A stretch of 64,000 nt of DNA. It comes from Cymbomonas tetramitiformis (Eukaryota > Chlorophyta > Pyramimonadophyceae > Pyramimonadales > Pyramimonadaceae). The stretch is taken from NCBI GenBank assembly GCA_001247695.2, contig LGRX02035258.1:99409-163408 (forward strand), in the 5' to 3' direction. The position numbers and the translations under genes are program-made. The notes below the pieces were generated by a model that saw only the letters and a program-made list of their open reading frames with translations, was not told the origin of the DNA and ran no database searches. Numbering within the stretch: position 1 is the first letter of the stretch; every line of letters begins with the position of its first letter. Of the stretch, positions 27,954-36,186 are shown in pieces.

Positions 27954-28527
27954 AAAGAAGATGAATATCTTATTACAAGATGTAGTGCGTGTATTGAACG
28001 AGTATGAAATACCATATCATTTAGAATCTGGAACATTATTAGGTTGTGTTCGAGATCATGCTTTCATTGAAAATGATACAGATGTAGATATTAGTATACA
28101 TCTATCACAGTGGTATGAATTAAATACAATTGATTTTAACAAATATGGGCTTGAAAAAATAAGAACATGTACAACCGTTCCTAAACGTACACCACCAAAT
28201 GAACGTGGTAAAACTTATTATATAAAACACATTCCTGGTTATATTATATCAGTAAAAAATAAGTTCTGTGATTTATATTGCGATATTTATGCAAACCCAG
28301 CATTTCCAATTGTAAATGATATGGAGTTCTATGGTAATGTATACAAAGTTCCAATTTACAGTGACTTATATTTAACCCAATTGTATCAGAATTGGAAATT
28401 TAAAAGTAATCAACATGCAGATTGGCCTACATTATGGTATACTGATCTAATAAAGAGTGATTATTCAAAACATTTTGATTTGAACTATAATATTATAGAA
28501 CATCCACCTCCAAACATACCCAATTAA
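27940..28527 (+). CDS. LicD/fukutin-like nucleotidyltransferase-fold transferase
   Basis: A 195-residue protein with EIPYHLESGTLLGCVRDHAF and ENDTDVDISI, matching the SGTLLGxxR and DxDxD signatures of LicD-family enzymes. LicD proteins move phosphocholine from CDP-choline to glycans, and fukutin-family proteins move ribitol-phosphate. Following pepM, ppd and a cytidylyltransferase, it is well placed to move a CMP-activated phosphonate head group to a sugar. A possible membrane anchor lies just upstream in another frame. Exact donor is inference. Confidence 0.75.
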   Translation: MKEYEKKMNILLQDVVRVLNEYEIPYHLESGTLLGCVRDHAFIENDTDVDISIHLSQWYELNTIDFNKYGLEKIRTCTTVPKRTPPNERGKTYYIKHIPGYIISVKNKFCDLYCDIYANPAFPIVNDMEFYGNVYKVPIYSDLYLTQLYQNWKFKSNQHADWPTLWYTDLIKSDYSKHFDLNYNIIEHPPPNIPN

Positions 28528-28674
28528 TTTTCAAAAGCGAATGGTATATAACATGTTTGTTTAATCTACACCATTATTATAAGAAATAAAGCATTTAACA
28601 TAATCAATAGATGAGACACATGTATTATAATATAACTAAGTGTTTCTATCAAAATTCGAATCTATATGCTTTTT

Positions 28675-29454
28675 TCAAATGACAAAAAAATTGCTAGTGT
28701 ATGCTACTTTATCCTCTATTGAATCGATCCCGATGTACTCATCTCCCAAATAACCTCTAAGAAACACTTTGGTATCACATTGCTCATACACATCGTACAC
28801 CACTGAGCAGATCTGGTTCCGAATGGTTTTCAAATATCTTTCTCGATCTTCCATGAAACATACCATGTCCGTGTATATATCCCTAAGGTCCGCTGATTCG
28901 ATCAAATACTCCTCCAACGTGATTCCATTGAAATGTATATCGACCGATGCATCCAACACGGTGCTACGCAAAACCTCCTCGTGGTACATGTCGATCTCTG
29001 CTTTCAGAATCCGAATCACACGTTCATCTTCCTTGGTGAAGATAGCACCCCATCGCAAGACCGCGAATTTGTAATCCATTTCATGCAACAAACGATCTAC
29101 AAACAACAATTTGAAAATCTGGATGCAATCATCAAAGTTAGTCTTGTCGGTGAGCCCGAAGTTAAACAAGGTCCGCGTGATGGTCATTATATGAGAATGA
29201 CGTTTGCGATGAGCATCGATATCTTCTAAAGGATTCTTCAGATTATCTTTCAAAAACAAAAAAGAGAATTGTTGCAAATCTAATACAGAATGAAACATAT
29301 AATCTGTCAACTCTTGATTGTAATAGGCATCAAACATCGCAGTGTCGTCAACCGATAGAGAATCTTCTATTTCACCATCTAATACTTCGACGGTGTCCAA
29401 ACATTCAAACATTTTCAAGATCAATTCAAAGGGTACGTGATGCAAAGTAAACAT
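28675..29454 (-). CDS. F-box-like protein
   Basis: The frame opens at 29529 but the Met at 29454 (MFTLHHVPFELILKMFECLD) puts an F-box-like motif right at the N-terminus, so it is preferred. The rest (about 240 residues) is helical, with RKRHSHIMTITRTLFNFGL and acidic stretches, and shows no recognisable enzyme motif. F-box proteins of large DNA viruses are thought to recruit the host SCF ubiquitin ligase. It stands at the border between the phosphonate cassette and the repeat-rich accessory region. Confidence 0.5.
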   Translation of the reverse strand: MFTLHHVPFELILKMFECLDTVEVLDGEIEDSLSVDDTAMFDAYYNQELTDYMFHSVLDLQQFSFLFLKDNLKNPLEDIDAHRKRHSHIMTITRTLFNFGLTDKTNFDDCIQIFKLLFVDRLLHEMDYKFAVLRWGAIFTKEDERVIRILKAEIDMYHEEVLRSTVLDASVDIHFNGITLEEYLIESADLRDIYTDMVCFMEDRERYLKTIRNQICSVVYDVYEQCDTKVFLRGYLGDEYIGIDSIEDKVAYTSNFFVI

Positions 29455-29550
29455 TTTTAGAAAAATACGACTAATGCGAATAATCCGACTTTTATAGTCT
29501 TTGGAAAAAAAATTAAAAACCGATAACAACGATTCGGTTCGAATCGTTCG

Positions 29551-29805
29551 ATTGAAAATTCAAAGAATCAAACATGGGTCTGTTGAAAAATCTGGGGAAT
29601 CATTAACATTCAAAGAATCAAAAAATTGAATAGATACTCGATAGATTGAAAATTCAAAGAATCAAACATGGATCTGTTGAAAAATCTGGGAATCATTAAC
29701 ATTGTACATTCAAAGAATCAAAAAAATTGAGTCGATACTCGATAGATTGAAAATTCAAAGAATCAAACATAGATCTATTGAAAAATCTTGGAATCATTAA
29801 CAAAC
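29551..29805. repeat. about 95-bp tandem repeat, three copies
   Basis: Copies start near 29551, 29645 and 29745, each beginning ATTGAAAATTCAAAGAATC and containing CTGTTGAAAAATCT or a close variant, and GGAATCATTAAC. The first two copies also end with an AAAAATTGA element that equals the mimivirus early-promoter octamer AAAATTGA. No gene is visible from 29455 to 29817. The repeats may be regulatory or simply expanded intergenic sequence. Confidence 0.7.
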
Positions 29806-29817
29806 GTTCGATCGAAA

Positions 29818-30045
29818 ATGATAATTCTAATCGAACCAAATAAATTCAAGATTGAATATTCAGATCGCGTAAAACATTCAACGACAATGGATAATCGACA
29901 ACTCGGTGAGATTAAAATACACCAGACACAACTATTTCGCACAGAAGTCACACACCCGCCGCCAGCTCCTCGTAAACCACTGCCAACCGTGCATCGATTT
30001 CACTTTTCTATTTCACACAAAGAAGCCAAGAAGCTGTTTTTTTAG
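29818..30045 (+). CDS. hypothetical short ORF, proline-rich
   Basis: Seventy-five residues from the Met at 29818 (MIILIEPNKFKIEYSDRV), with a PPPAPRKPLP stretch and a basic C-terminus. No family is recognised. It is the only sizable frame between the 95-bp repeats and the 93-bp repeats, and may be chance. Confidence 0.2.
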   Translation: MIILIEPNKFKIEYSDRVKHSTTMDNRQLGEIKIHQTQLFRTEVTHPPPAPRKPLPTVHRFHFSISHKEAKKLFF

Positions 30046-30087
30046 TGAAGAGGTAATACGTTTTCCTAAGCCTGCGACTTGGAATTA

Positions 30088-30760
30088 CTGACTGACTTCT
30101 TTTCTTTTGAGCTGTCCCGTAAACGCATGTCAGATATCCTACGTTTTGCTTGCTGTCTGAGAGCCTACGTCTTGGAATTACTGACTGACTTCTTTTCTTT
30201 TGAGCTGTCCCGTAAACGCAGGCTGTCGTGAGTATCCTACCGTTTCGCTTGTCGTCTGGGAGCTTTCTGTCGTGGAATTACCGACCGACTTCTTCTTTGA
30301 GTCATTACGCAAACGGCCGTCGATATCCTACGTTTACCTTGTCAGTCTGAGCTTTCTGTCTTGAACATCGACCGACTTCTTTCTTTTGAACTGCTCATAA
30401 ACGCATGTCAGATATCCTACGTTTCGCTTGTCGTCTGGGAGCTTTCTGTCTGGAATTACTGACTGACTTCTTTTCTTTTGAGCCGTCCCGCGAACGCATC
30501 TCAGATATTAAACGTTTACCTTGCTGTCTGAGAGCCTTCGTCTTGGAATTACTGACTGACTTCTTTTCTTTTGAGCTGTCCCGTAAACGCATGTCAGATA
30601 TCCTACGTTTCGCTTGCTGTCTGGGAGCTTTCGTCTTGGAATTACTGACTGGCTTCTTTTCTTTTGAACTGTCCCGTAAACTCATCTCAGATATTACACG
30701 TTTACTTTGCTGTCTGGGAGCTTTCGTCTTGGAATTACTGACTGACTTCTTTGTTTCGGG
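30088..30760. repeat. 93-bp tandem repeat array, about seven copies
   Basis: Units recur every 93 bp, with anchor GAGCTGTCCCGTAAACGCAT or a variant at about 30109, 30202, 30297, 30388, 30479, 30572 and 30665. The 93-bp period equals 31 codons. On the minus strand the right part codes for a Lys/Arg/Ser-rich repeat (unit contains SKEKKSVSNSKTK and RQQAKRRISDM). The left copies carry small indels that break the frame. The 31-codon period suggests the array was once coding. Confidence 0.8.
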
Positions 30761-30822
30761 TGACTTCAGACTGAGATCTTCACCAAGACTTAGCCGACCA
30801 GTATTCAGACTCGGTGAGCCTT
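30395..30822 (-). pseudogene. basic repeat protein, decayed
   Basis: On the minus strand a frame runs from a stop just above 30822 to 30395 without an ATG before 30685, so the intact start is missing. The translation is a 31-residue repeat rich in Lys, Arg and Ser, resembling nucleic-acid-binding tails, with further copies out of frame to the left. Probably the remnant of a longer repeat gene. It could be chance, since the plus strand is open too. Confidence 0.3.
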
Positions 30823-30975
30823 AGATCTCTGGCTCCTTTTTTTTGTTTCTAGATAGTTCGCGAAGTGATACGCACTCTCTTATCGTTAAATATGAAGTGT
30901 CATACTTGTGCAAAGACCGCGAAGACATTAATACTGAATATGCTTTTGTTGTAAACTGCCTTTGTTCAACAGACA

Positions 30976-31218
30976 ATGTCGATCAAGTGTCATATTTGCG
31001 AACTACCTGGGGGCAGAGTGTGTGAACAGATTGCTAGAGTCAAGATCACAATTCCAAGAATAGAATATGTTTACTCATTTCCATATGCTGTGCTGACAAG
31101 AAGGCTGAATGTATCCTGTAGAAGAGGGGCTTTAGCAGTGCATTATTGTTGTTTCGTTTGTGCTGAAAATGTGAAAACAGTCTTGTCGACCACGAAATCT
31201 GAATATGAATTACTGTAA
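30976..31218 (+). CDS. small zinc-binding-type cysteine protein
   Basis: Eighty residues starting MSIKCHICELPGGRVC, with a second cluster HYCCFVCAENV near the C-terminus. The two C-x2-C pairs suggest a zinc knuckle or treble-clef unit. Its C-terminal half resembles that of the next gene (CRRGALAVHYCCFVCAENV versus CWHCCLECADGL), so they are likely tandem duplicates. The stop and the next start share bases at 31218. Function unknown. Confidence 0.45.
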   Translation: MSIKCHICELPGGRVCEQIARVKITIPRIEYVYSFPYAVLTRRLNVSCRRGALAVHYCCFVCAENVKTVLSTTKSEYELL

Positions 31219-31520
31219 TGGACAGGAACAAAAATATGCCAAACATGTGTGAGGTGTGCATCATGCCTTTATTCCTGTTAAGGTTTTCATCTCCACCTGT
31301 TGCGAGAAGACCTAGGAAAGTTGCCAAAGTGATCATATCGGGGATCCCAGCATCCTTAGCTAGGACTGTAAATTGGAACGTTCGAGTGCCCTCTCGTGCC
31401 CGTAGAGGCGTTCGACTTAATGTTCGTTGTTGGCACTGCTGTCTTGAATGTGCAGATGGTTTAGAACACACATTAAGACGATATTTTGGAGTCAATAATG
31501 TCAGATTTGAATTGATTTGA
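31218..31520 (+). CDS. small zinc-binding-type cysteine protein, paralogue
   Basis: One hundred residues with MCEVC near the N-terminus and CWHCCLECADGLEHTL near the C-terminus, separated by an Arg-rich middle (VARRPRKVAKVI, RARRGVRLNVR). The ending VNNVRFELI resembles the previous gene's KSEYELL. It is probably a diverged duplicate of that gene. No enzyme motif is seen. A long minus-strand frame covering this stretch is judged a shadow. Confidence 0.4.
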   Translation: MDRNKNMPNMCEVCIMPLFLLRFSSPPVARRPRKVAKVIISGIPASLARTVNWNVRVPSRARRGVRLNVRCWHCCLECADGLEHTLRRYFGVNNVRFELI

Positions 31521-31698
31521 AACCGGGATTTGTGAACAGGAGTGTTTCGAATGTAAGAAGCTCGTAGATGCGGATGCATGCTTTCTGTGTACATTATGTG
31601 GCAACATATCTTGTCTTGATTGTGTGAATCCTTATATGTATAGTCATCCTGAAAAATATTACTTGATATGTTATTTATGTACAGAATTATCTGATTGA
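31516..31698 (+). pseudogene. cysteine-rich zinc-finger fragment without start codon
   Basis: Directly after the previous stop, another frame runs about 60 codons without an ATG. It encodes ECFECKKLVD, CFLCTLCGNISCLDC and YLICYLCTELSD, a dense C-x2-C pattern like a RING, B-box or PHD-type zinc site. The pattern is too regular for chance. It is probably a decayed third member of the row or the tail of the previous gene after a frameshift. Confidence 0.4.
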
Positions 31699-31770
31699 TA
31701 GAAATATAGATTAACATAATCAACTTAAAGATCTATGACACACACGGTATGTGACTGAAATAATCACAAG

Positions 31771-32493
31771 ATGCAATCCTTCATTAATCAGCACGATGCG
31801 ATGACATCTGTCTTTCAAGAGCTGCGAACACATTTGGTATTTAAAAAGGGTCCCATATACGAAAGTGTTATGAATATTGACGATAAAGCTGTGAAAAGAC
31901 GTGTGTATATTTTTAATGCCAATGCATTCTACAATAAGACTACTACAAAGTTACGAAAGATGTATCTCCGTCGTAATAAAAACGACAATGCACCTTTATT
32001 TCCCAAAGATTCTAAGACTTATAAAGAAAAGAATCTTTTATATAGTCTACCCGAGAACGTTCAATACATGATATTCAAATTATCTTTTGATAATGTCACA
32101 AAAGAATTGAAGGATATTAAAAGGCAAGAAAAGAGTCTAAGTCGTATTATCAAAACAACGATACGAAACCGTCGTACTTCGTCGGATGATTATAAAGTAG
32201 GAATTCGAGACGGTATAATGAACACCGTCGAATCGAGAACATTGAGACTCTACATGAAATTGAAATGGCATTCTGAAAAGTGGAAGAAAGAAATCTATTT
32301 GTATGGAAATGGACGATGGAATTATGCTAGAACTAGACGTGTCGTAGTTCGGAATGAGATATTGACTATATTGTGTAGTACGATGTGTATAAAATGTATG
32401 ACTGTAAAAGAATTAAAATGGTTCTGCAGAGAAAACAGATTAAAGGTCTCTGGACGGAGAATACAATTAATTCATAGACTTCAGGCACTTTGA
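31771..32493 (+). CDS. SAP-domain protein with F-box-like segment
   Basis: A 240-residue protein. Near residue 90 is NLLYSLPENVQYMIFKLSF, the same F-box-like element as in the genes at 33036, 36187 and 36903. The last 35 residues (MTVKELKWFCRENRLKVSG and a RIQLIHRL end) are a good SAP motif, a short helix-turn-helix that binds DNA. The first 80 residues include NANAFYNKTTTKLR, reminiscent of the FYNK(S/T)T segment in the gene at 36187. A link between ubiquitin recruitment and DNA is inferred. Confidence 0.6.
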   Translation: MQSFINQHDAMTSVFQELRTHLVFKKGPIYESVMNIDDKAVKRRVYIFNANAFYNKTTTKLRKMYLRRNKNDNAPLFPKDSKTYKEKNLLYSLPENVQYMIFKLSFDNVTKELKDIKRQEKSLSRIIKTTIRNRRTSSDDYKVGIRDGIMNTVESRTLRLYMKLKWHSEKWKKEIYLYGNGRWNYARTRRVVVRNEILTILCSTMCIKCMTVKELKWFCRENRLKVSGRRIQLIHRLQAL

Positions 32494-32625
32494 ATGAAAA
32501 GGATGTCATACATGTTAATATCGTTAATGCATTATATACTTCTACTCGGTTGTATGTTATTTCGATCTGTTCCCGCTGACATCTGGAATCATATATATTT
32601 GCATGTGAATTGTGTCAAAGCATAA
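32494..32625 (+). CDS. hypothetical 43-aa membrane-type ORF
   Basis: A short frame starting at the stop of the SAP gene. It has a hydrophobic stretch (MLISLMHYILLLGCMLF) followed by VPADIWNHIYLHV, which faintly resembles an F-box start. No family is recognised. It may be chance. Confidence 0.2.
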   Translation: MKRMSYMLISLMHYILLLGCMLFRSVPADIWNHIYLHVNCVKA

Positions 32626-32648
32626 TAATAAGAGAGTGTGGAGAAACC

Positions 32649-32963
32649 CTAGAGTCCCCGCTCTTTTGTGTTCAACATGTTTGATTCTGGAGTAGGTTTC
32701 TTGTCATCAAATGAATTCAAAACGTTGATAATAAATAAAAATATCAAAGTTGATACGATAGACTGTTCAATATCTTTTGTGGCCGTGTATGAAATAGAAC
32801 ACAAGGATAAGAATCTCCATATAGTGTTTTCGAATAAAGGCTTTACTATCTCAGGTGTTTTGAAATTATTTGCACCCATCGTTCCCTGATATAGAGTTAA
32901 TATTGCGATGATGTAGAGATTATTATTGATAAACTTTTCAATTCCTTGAAATCGATCTTTCAT
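32649..32963 (-). CDS. small multi-span membrane protein
   Basis: A 104-residue protein with hydrophobic segments NLYIIAILTLYQGTM, WRFLSLCSISYTATK and IVSTLIFLFIINVLN, suggesting three membrane spans. The pattern of a single ATKDIE acidic turn between the last two spans recalls small membrane proteins common in large algal viruses. It lies alone on the minus strand. Function unknown. Confidence 0.5.
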   Translation of the reverse strand: MKDRFQGIEKFINNNLYIIAILTLYQGTMGANNFKTPEIVKPLFENTIWRFLSLCSISYTATKDIEQSIVSTLIFLFIINVLNSFDDKKPTPESNMLNTKERGL

Positions 32964-32993
32964 ACATTAAACTTAGGAAAATTTTAAGATAAA

Positions 32994-33033
32994 GTCCACA
33001 TAAAGACTACAGATACGTAGACCGTAAGAAGAA
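32994..33033 (+). promoter_or_regulatory. conserved promoter-like block (copy 1)
   Basis: TCCACATAAAGACTAC, then ACGTAG and GTAAGAAG, ending three bases before the ATG at 33036. The same block precedes genes at 35607, 36187, 36903 and 38245. It includes the inverted pair CTAC-N6-GTAG. Confidence 0.55.
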
Positions 33034-33035
33034 CG

Positions 33036-33341
33036 ATGCATCTGTTATACGATCTTCCTGAAAACTGTCAATACCAGATCTACAAAAATATATTCTCGAG
33101 TGATTGTTTGCAAGAACTAAAAACGTTTGATAAAAAGCCAATCACCGGTCCATTACATGAACGTGCATACTATCGGATCAGTTATGCACCATATCTTTCA
33201 TTCGATGAAAGATTTCGAATTGCGATGGATAAAGTGGCTGATGAATTTTTCAATTATACGACGTCGGACATACGGGTATATAATTATATATGGGACGGAA
33301 CAGATGATCACTCACACGAACCATTGTTCCCAGATGTTTGA
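33036..33341 (+). CDS. F-box-like short protein
   Basis: A 101-residue protein starting MHLLYDLPENCQYQIYKNIF, an F-box-like element shared with genes at 31771, 36187 and 36903. Next come GPLHERAYYRIS and FFNYTTSDIRVYNYIWD, and the latter matches FYNKSTADIRLQNYIFD in the 36187 gene. It also ends in HEPLFP like that gene. It seems to be the same family without the N-terminal 65-residue domain. Promoter block directly upstream. Confidence 0.55.
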   Translation: MHLLYDLPENCQYQIYKNIFSSDCLQELKTFDKKPITGPLHERAYYRISYAPYLSFDERFRIAMDKVADEFFNYTTSDIRVYNYIWDGTDDHSHEPLFPDV

Positions 33342-33403
33342 TTTATGTAATAACTTTCTTGACACTTCAAAGCGATTTGTATATAAATATATGAATATAT
33401 ATT

Positions 33404-34012
33404 ATGCTATTTATATTGATTACTTTGATTATTTTGATATTTGTCAACAAATGTATAGTCAATTATAAAGAACGTGAAAAACAAATTACTAAACATATAT
33501 CAATCCATGATAAAATATTAGATTTTGGTTGCGGATCGTGTGTTTTAACTAAGAATATGCGAAATTGTGGATATAATGTTATTGGTATGGATATCGCTGA
33601 CATAAGTTCCGAAAAGTTTGGTATAAAACCTGAGTTATATGATGGAAATCGCATTCCTTTTCAAAATGACGAATTTGATATTGTGATATGTTCTTTTGTA
33701 TTACACCATATCAAAAATTATAGATCAATTCTATTAGAATTAAAAAGAATTACTAAAAAATATTTGATTATATTTGAAGATACACCTTATAACATAATAG
33801 ATCGATATTTTACAAAATTACATTCAAAATCGAATCATGGGTCTTGTGTGGAGTGTTTTAATGATTTTGATACATGGGTACGAATTTTTAATGATATGAA
33901 TATGCACATCGTATACACTGAAAAAATATCAAGATGGTCTTTTCCATTTTCAGCTCAACCATATATTTACATATGTCCAAAGAGACTTTTTGTTCTACAG
34001 AAAAGGTCCTAA
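33404..34012 (+). CDS. membrane-anchored class I methyltransferase
   Basis: A 202-residue protein. Residues 1-18 (MLFILITLIILIFVNKCI) form a membrane anchor. ILDFGCGSCVLTKNM is SAM motif I, VIGMDIADIS motif II, then FDIVICSFVLHHIKNY and RITKKYLIIFED. It resembles Methyltransf_11 enzymes. With an N-terminal anchor it could act on lipids or membrane proteins. Not closely related to the island methyltransferases. Confidence 0.7.
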   Translation: MLFILITLIILIFVNKCIVNYKEREKQITKHISIHDKILDFGCGSCVLTKNMRNCGYNVIGMDIADISSEKFGIKPELYDGNRIPFQNDEFDIVICSFVLHHIKNYRSILLELKRITKKYLIIFEDTPYNIIDRYFTKLHSKSNHGSCVECFNDFDTWVRIFNDMNMHIVYTEKISRWSFPFSAQPYIYICPKRLFVLQKRS

Positions 34013-34083
34013 TATATAATTTAATCAAATAAAAAGGAATAATATATCACTTAAAGACCTTTCGTTTATCAATTAGAAAAATC

Positions 34084-35010
34084 ATGGATAATACGGTGAT
34101 CACTTATACATGGTGCGAATGTGGAGAAAATCATCGTGACAATCAACAAATAGGTCAAATAGCAAATGTGGGGGAAGGATATACCTTATCAGATCTGCGA
34201 GATGTGATTGATTATGTCGATAAAGAATATAAATGTAAAACTTCATTATTTGATTTGAAAAAAATCGGTTTGATTAATGAAAACAACGAATCTTCAGAAA
34301 TCAAAGATAAAAACAATAATATTGTTGAAGTAAAAGATGCATATTTTCTGGTTTTGAAAGGTTTATTACCACAAATTCTTTCAAAACATGGATTTACGTT
34401 GGATGATCTTAATACAGAAGTCCAAACCAAATCGTGGGATTCGAAATATTTAGATCCAAATAAATATGAGGATCTTGTTGATGAAAATGGAAATAAGGTC
34501 AGGGATCTTGAAACCGGTAAAATTTTGAAAGATAAGAATCAAAGAGGTCGTGTGATGAATAAACATGCTAGATCCAATCACTGTATCGGATTGAAAGCTC
34601 AAAAAGCAAATTATCAAAAGGGTGAAGGAACGATTCACGCGTTTGATGAAATGCCAATCATGGGGATGTTAAGAAATGAATTTGCAAAATTTGGAATGAA
34701 ATTTGAATTTGATGTAGCGGAAGGGAATCTGTATTCAGATGGTGGTAAAAAGAACACGGGTATAGGTTGGCATGGTGATAGTGAAAGAAGGAAAGTTCTT
34801 ATGTTCCGATTGGGTATGAATCCGAGTATGCCTTTTTATTATAGGTGGAGATATCAATGCAAACATATTGGTCAGTTAATGAAATTTGATATAGATGCAG
34901 GTGACGTAATGATTATGAGCGAGTGGGCCGTTGGAACTGAATGGAAAAAACCTAGTTTAGTAACGCTGGTGCATGCGACCGGTGCGGAAAAGTTCCTCAA
35001 ACCTAAATGA
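34084..35010 (+). CDS. AlkB-like 2OG-Fe(II) oxygenase
   Basis: A 308-residue protein. The C-terminal half has GIGWHGDSERRKVLMFRLG (HxD iron site), then DAGDVMIMSEWAVGTEWK and LVTLVHATGAEKF with the distal His and nearby Lys, an order like AlkB-type and viral 2OG oxygenases. The N-terminal CECGENHRDN and the long helical middle are unusual additions. The substrate could be nucleic acid or protein. A CACTTAAAGACC element precedes the gene. No membrane segment. Confidence 0.65.
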   Translation: MDNTVITYTWCECGENHRDNQQIGQIANVGEGYTLSDLRDVIDYVDKEYKCKTSLFDLKKIGLINENNESSEIKDKNNNIVEVKDAYFLVLKGLLPQILSKHGFTLDDLNTEVQTKSWDSKYLDPNKYEDLVDENGNKVRDLETGKILKDKNQRGRVMNKHARSNHCIGLKAQKANYQKGEGTIHAFDEMPIMGMLRNEFAKFGMKFEFDVAEGNLYSDGGKKNTGIGWHGDSERRKVLMFRLGMNPSMPFYYRWRYQCKHIGQLMKFDIDAGDVMIMSEWAVGTEWKKPSLVTLVHATGAEKFLKPK

Positions 35011-35077
35011 ATACAATCGCAAGAGGTAAACTTATTTTATATTTGATCTGTAAAAAATAATATTATTTATATTATAT

Positions 35078-35503
35078 ATGAAAAAGTCGGTTGGTAAGTC
35101 TAAAATGTGCAAACAAACACTTCTAATGATAATAGTGGCGATAGCTATTTTACTATATGTGTTTATGCCAAGAATGGAAATGTTTCGACATCCGTCGACA
35201 AAAAAAATGTATGAGAAATATCCGGAAACGCTATTGAATTTCGGTAAAACATTAGGAATTGTCTATGATTCTGAAATTGCTGGGAAAAAATGTTACTATT
35301 ACAAAGACGGCGAATGCGACGGAGTTATCCATGATAGAAACAAGAAGCGATATGTTCTTAAGAAAGATTTTAATCCAAACGATAAAATACCACCACCAAG
35401 ATATGATTTCCATTTAGACTCGTATCTTAAAGTATACAAAGATCCATATTCAACTGAACATAGATTCCCGAACGTTAATCGAAAAGGTCGAAGCATTCCT
35501 TAA
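35078..35503 (+). CDS. single-span membrane protein
   Basis: A 141-residue protein with a basic start, then a membrane span (LLMIIVAIAILLYVFM at about residues 15-30) and a soluble part with CYYYKDGECDG and proline-rich PPPRYDFH. The layout resembles small virion-membrane proteins of large viruses, but no family is recognised. A TATATATG element abuts the start. Confidence 0.5.
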   Translation: MKKSVGKSKMCKQTLLMIIVAIAILLYVFMPRMEMFRHPSTKKMYEKYPETLLNFGKTLGIVYDSEIAGKKCYYYKDGECDGVIHDRNKKRYVLKKDFNPNDKIPPPRYDFHLDSYLKVYKDPYSTEHRFPNVNRKGRSIP

Positions 35504-35547
35504 AATTACAAGTTGACAAATTTAAAAAAACACTCATGTGTGAAGAA

Positions 35548-35580
35548 ATCCACATAAAGACCACAAAAGGTAAGAGTAAG
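35548..35580 (+). promoter_or_regulatory. conserved promoter-like block (copy 2)
   Basis: ATCCACATAAAGACCAC followed by GGTAAGAGTAAG, 27 bases before the ATG at 35607. A diverged copy in which the central ACGTAG is lost. Confidence 0.45.
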
Positions 35581-35606
35581 TCAAAAGACGAACACCAAAA
35601 GAAAAT

Positions 35607-35969
35607 ATGGTAATGAATCAAAAGATCTCGATGATCTACTCGGAATACTATGAGATGGACATCTTTGTTCCATATGGAAAAGAGAAGAATCATCCGAGTC
35701 AATATGACAAATATGCGATCAGTGATCCGGATTATGATTGTGGAAATTGTAAATGTCACGGATTTCCATGTCGAAACTGTGCCCAATTCGTTTATGATGG
35801 AAAATTGGGACAAGGATTTCCGAAGATGACACCACCCAAAACCAAAAGACAATTACCTCTGTCACCGATAGCCGCCGAATTGTCTTACAAAAAAATAATC
35901 GGTAATCAAAAATGGGCTGATTTATCCGATGACGAACGTGATGATGAATCTTTCAGATTTAAATGGTAA
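35607..35969 (+). CDS. cysteine-motif hypothetical protein
   Basis: A 120-residue protein with a compact Cys cluster CGNCKCHGFPCRNC near residue 45 and an acidic end (DLSDDERDDESFRF). The first 40 residues contain VPYGKEKNHPSQYDKY. A single zinc or iron-sulfur site is possible. Alternative start at 35613. TTGTAAATA follows the stop. Function unknown. Confidence 0.5.
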   Translation: MVMNQKISMIYSEYYEMDIFVPYGKEKNHPSQYDKYAISDPDYDCGNCKCHGFPCRNCAQFVYDGKLGQGFPKMTPPKTKRQLPLSPIAAELSYKKIIGNQKWADLSDDERDDESFRFKW

Positions 35970-36084
35970 TTTTTGTAAATATTTTCTTTAACATTTTTTA
36001 TATCCTTTTTTGAAAATCATCATTCAAACACACTAATACGATTTTTGTAAATATTTTTTTTTTTTTAATTTTACGGGGAAAGAA

Positions 36085-36123
36085 ATCCAGATAAAGACTA
36101 AATTTCAGTAGGGTATAAGAAGA
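36085..36123 (+). promoter_or_regulatory. conserved promoter-like block (copy 3)
   Basis: ATCCAGATAAAGACTA, then CAGTAGGGTATAAGAAGAG and a GTACAAACAACAC leader, ending about 60 bases before the ATG at 36187. Confidence 0.6.
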
Positions 36124-36186
36124 GTACAAACAACACTTATACTTTTCTATCTATTTTTAACAAAGACTATCAAAGCGAATCCAACA

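Noticed and set aside
30405..30824. 139-residue plus-strand frame in the 93-bp repeats
   Set aside because: The translation is hydrophobic and Leu/Cys/Phe-rich without a plausible fold. The minus-strand basic repeat is a more credible coding relic.
31046..31723. 225-residue minus-strand frame over the cysteine-cluster genes
   Set aside because: It has no recognisable domain, poor composition for a protein, and covers plus-strand frames with ordered C-x2-C motifs, so it is taken as a shadow.
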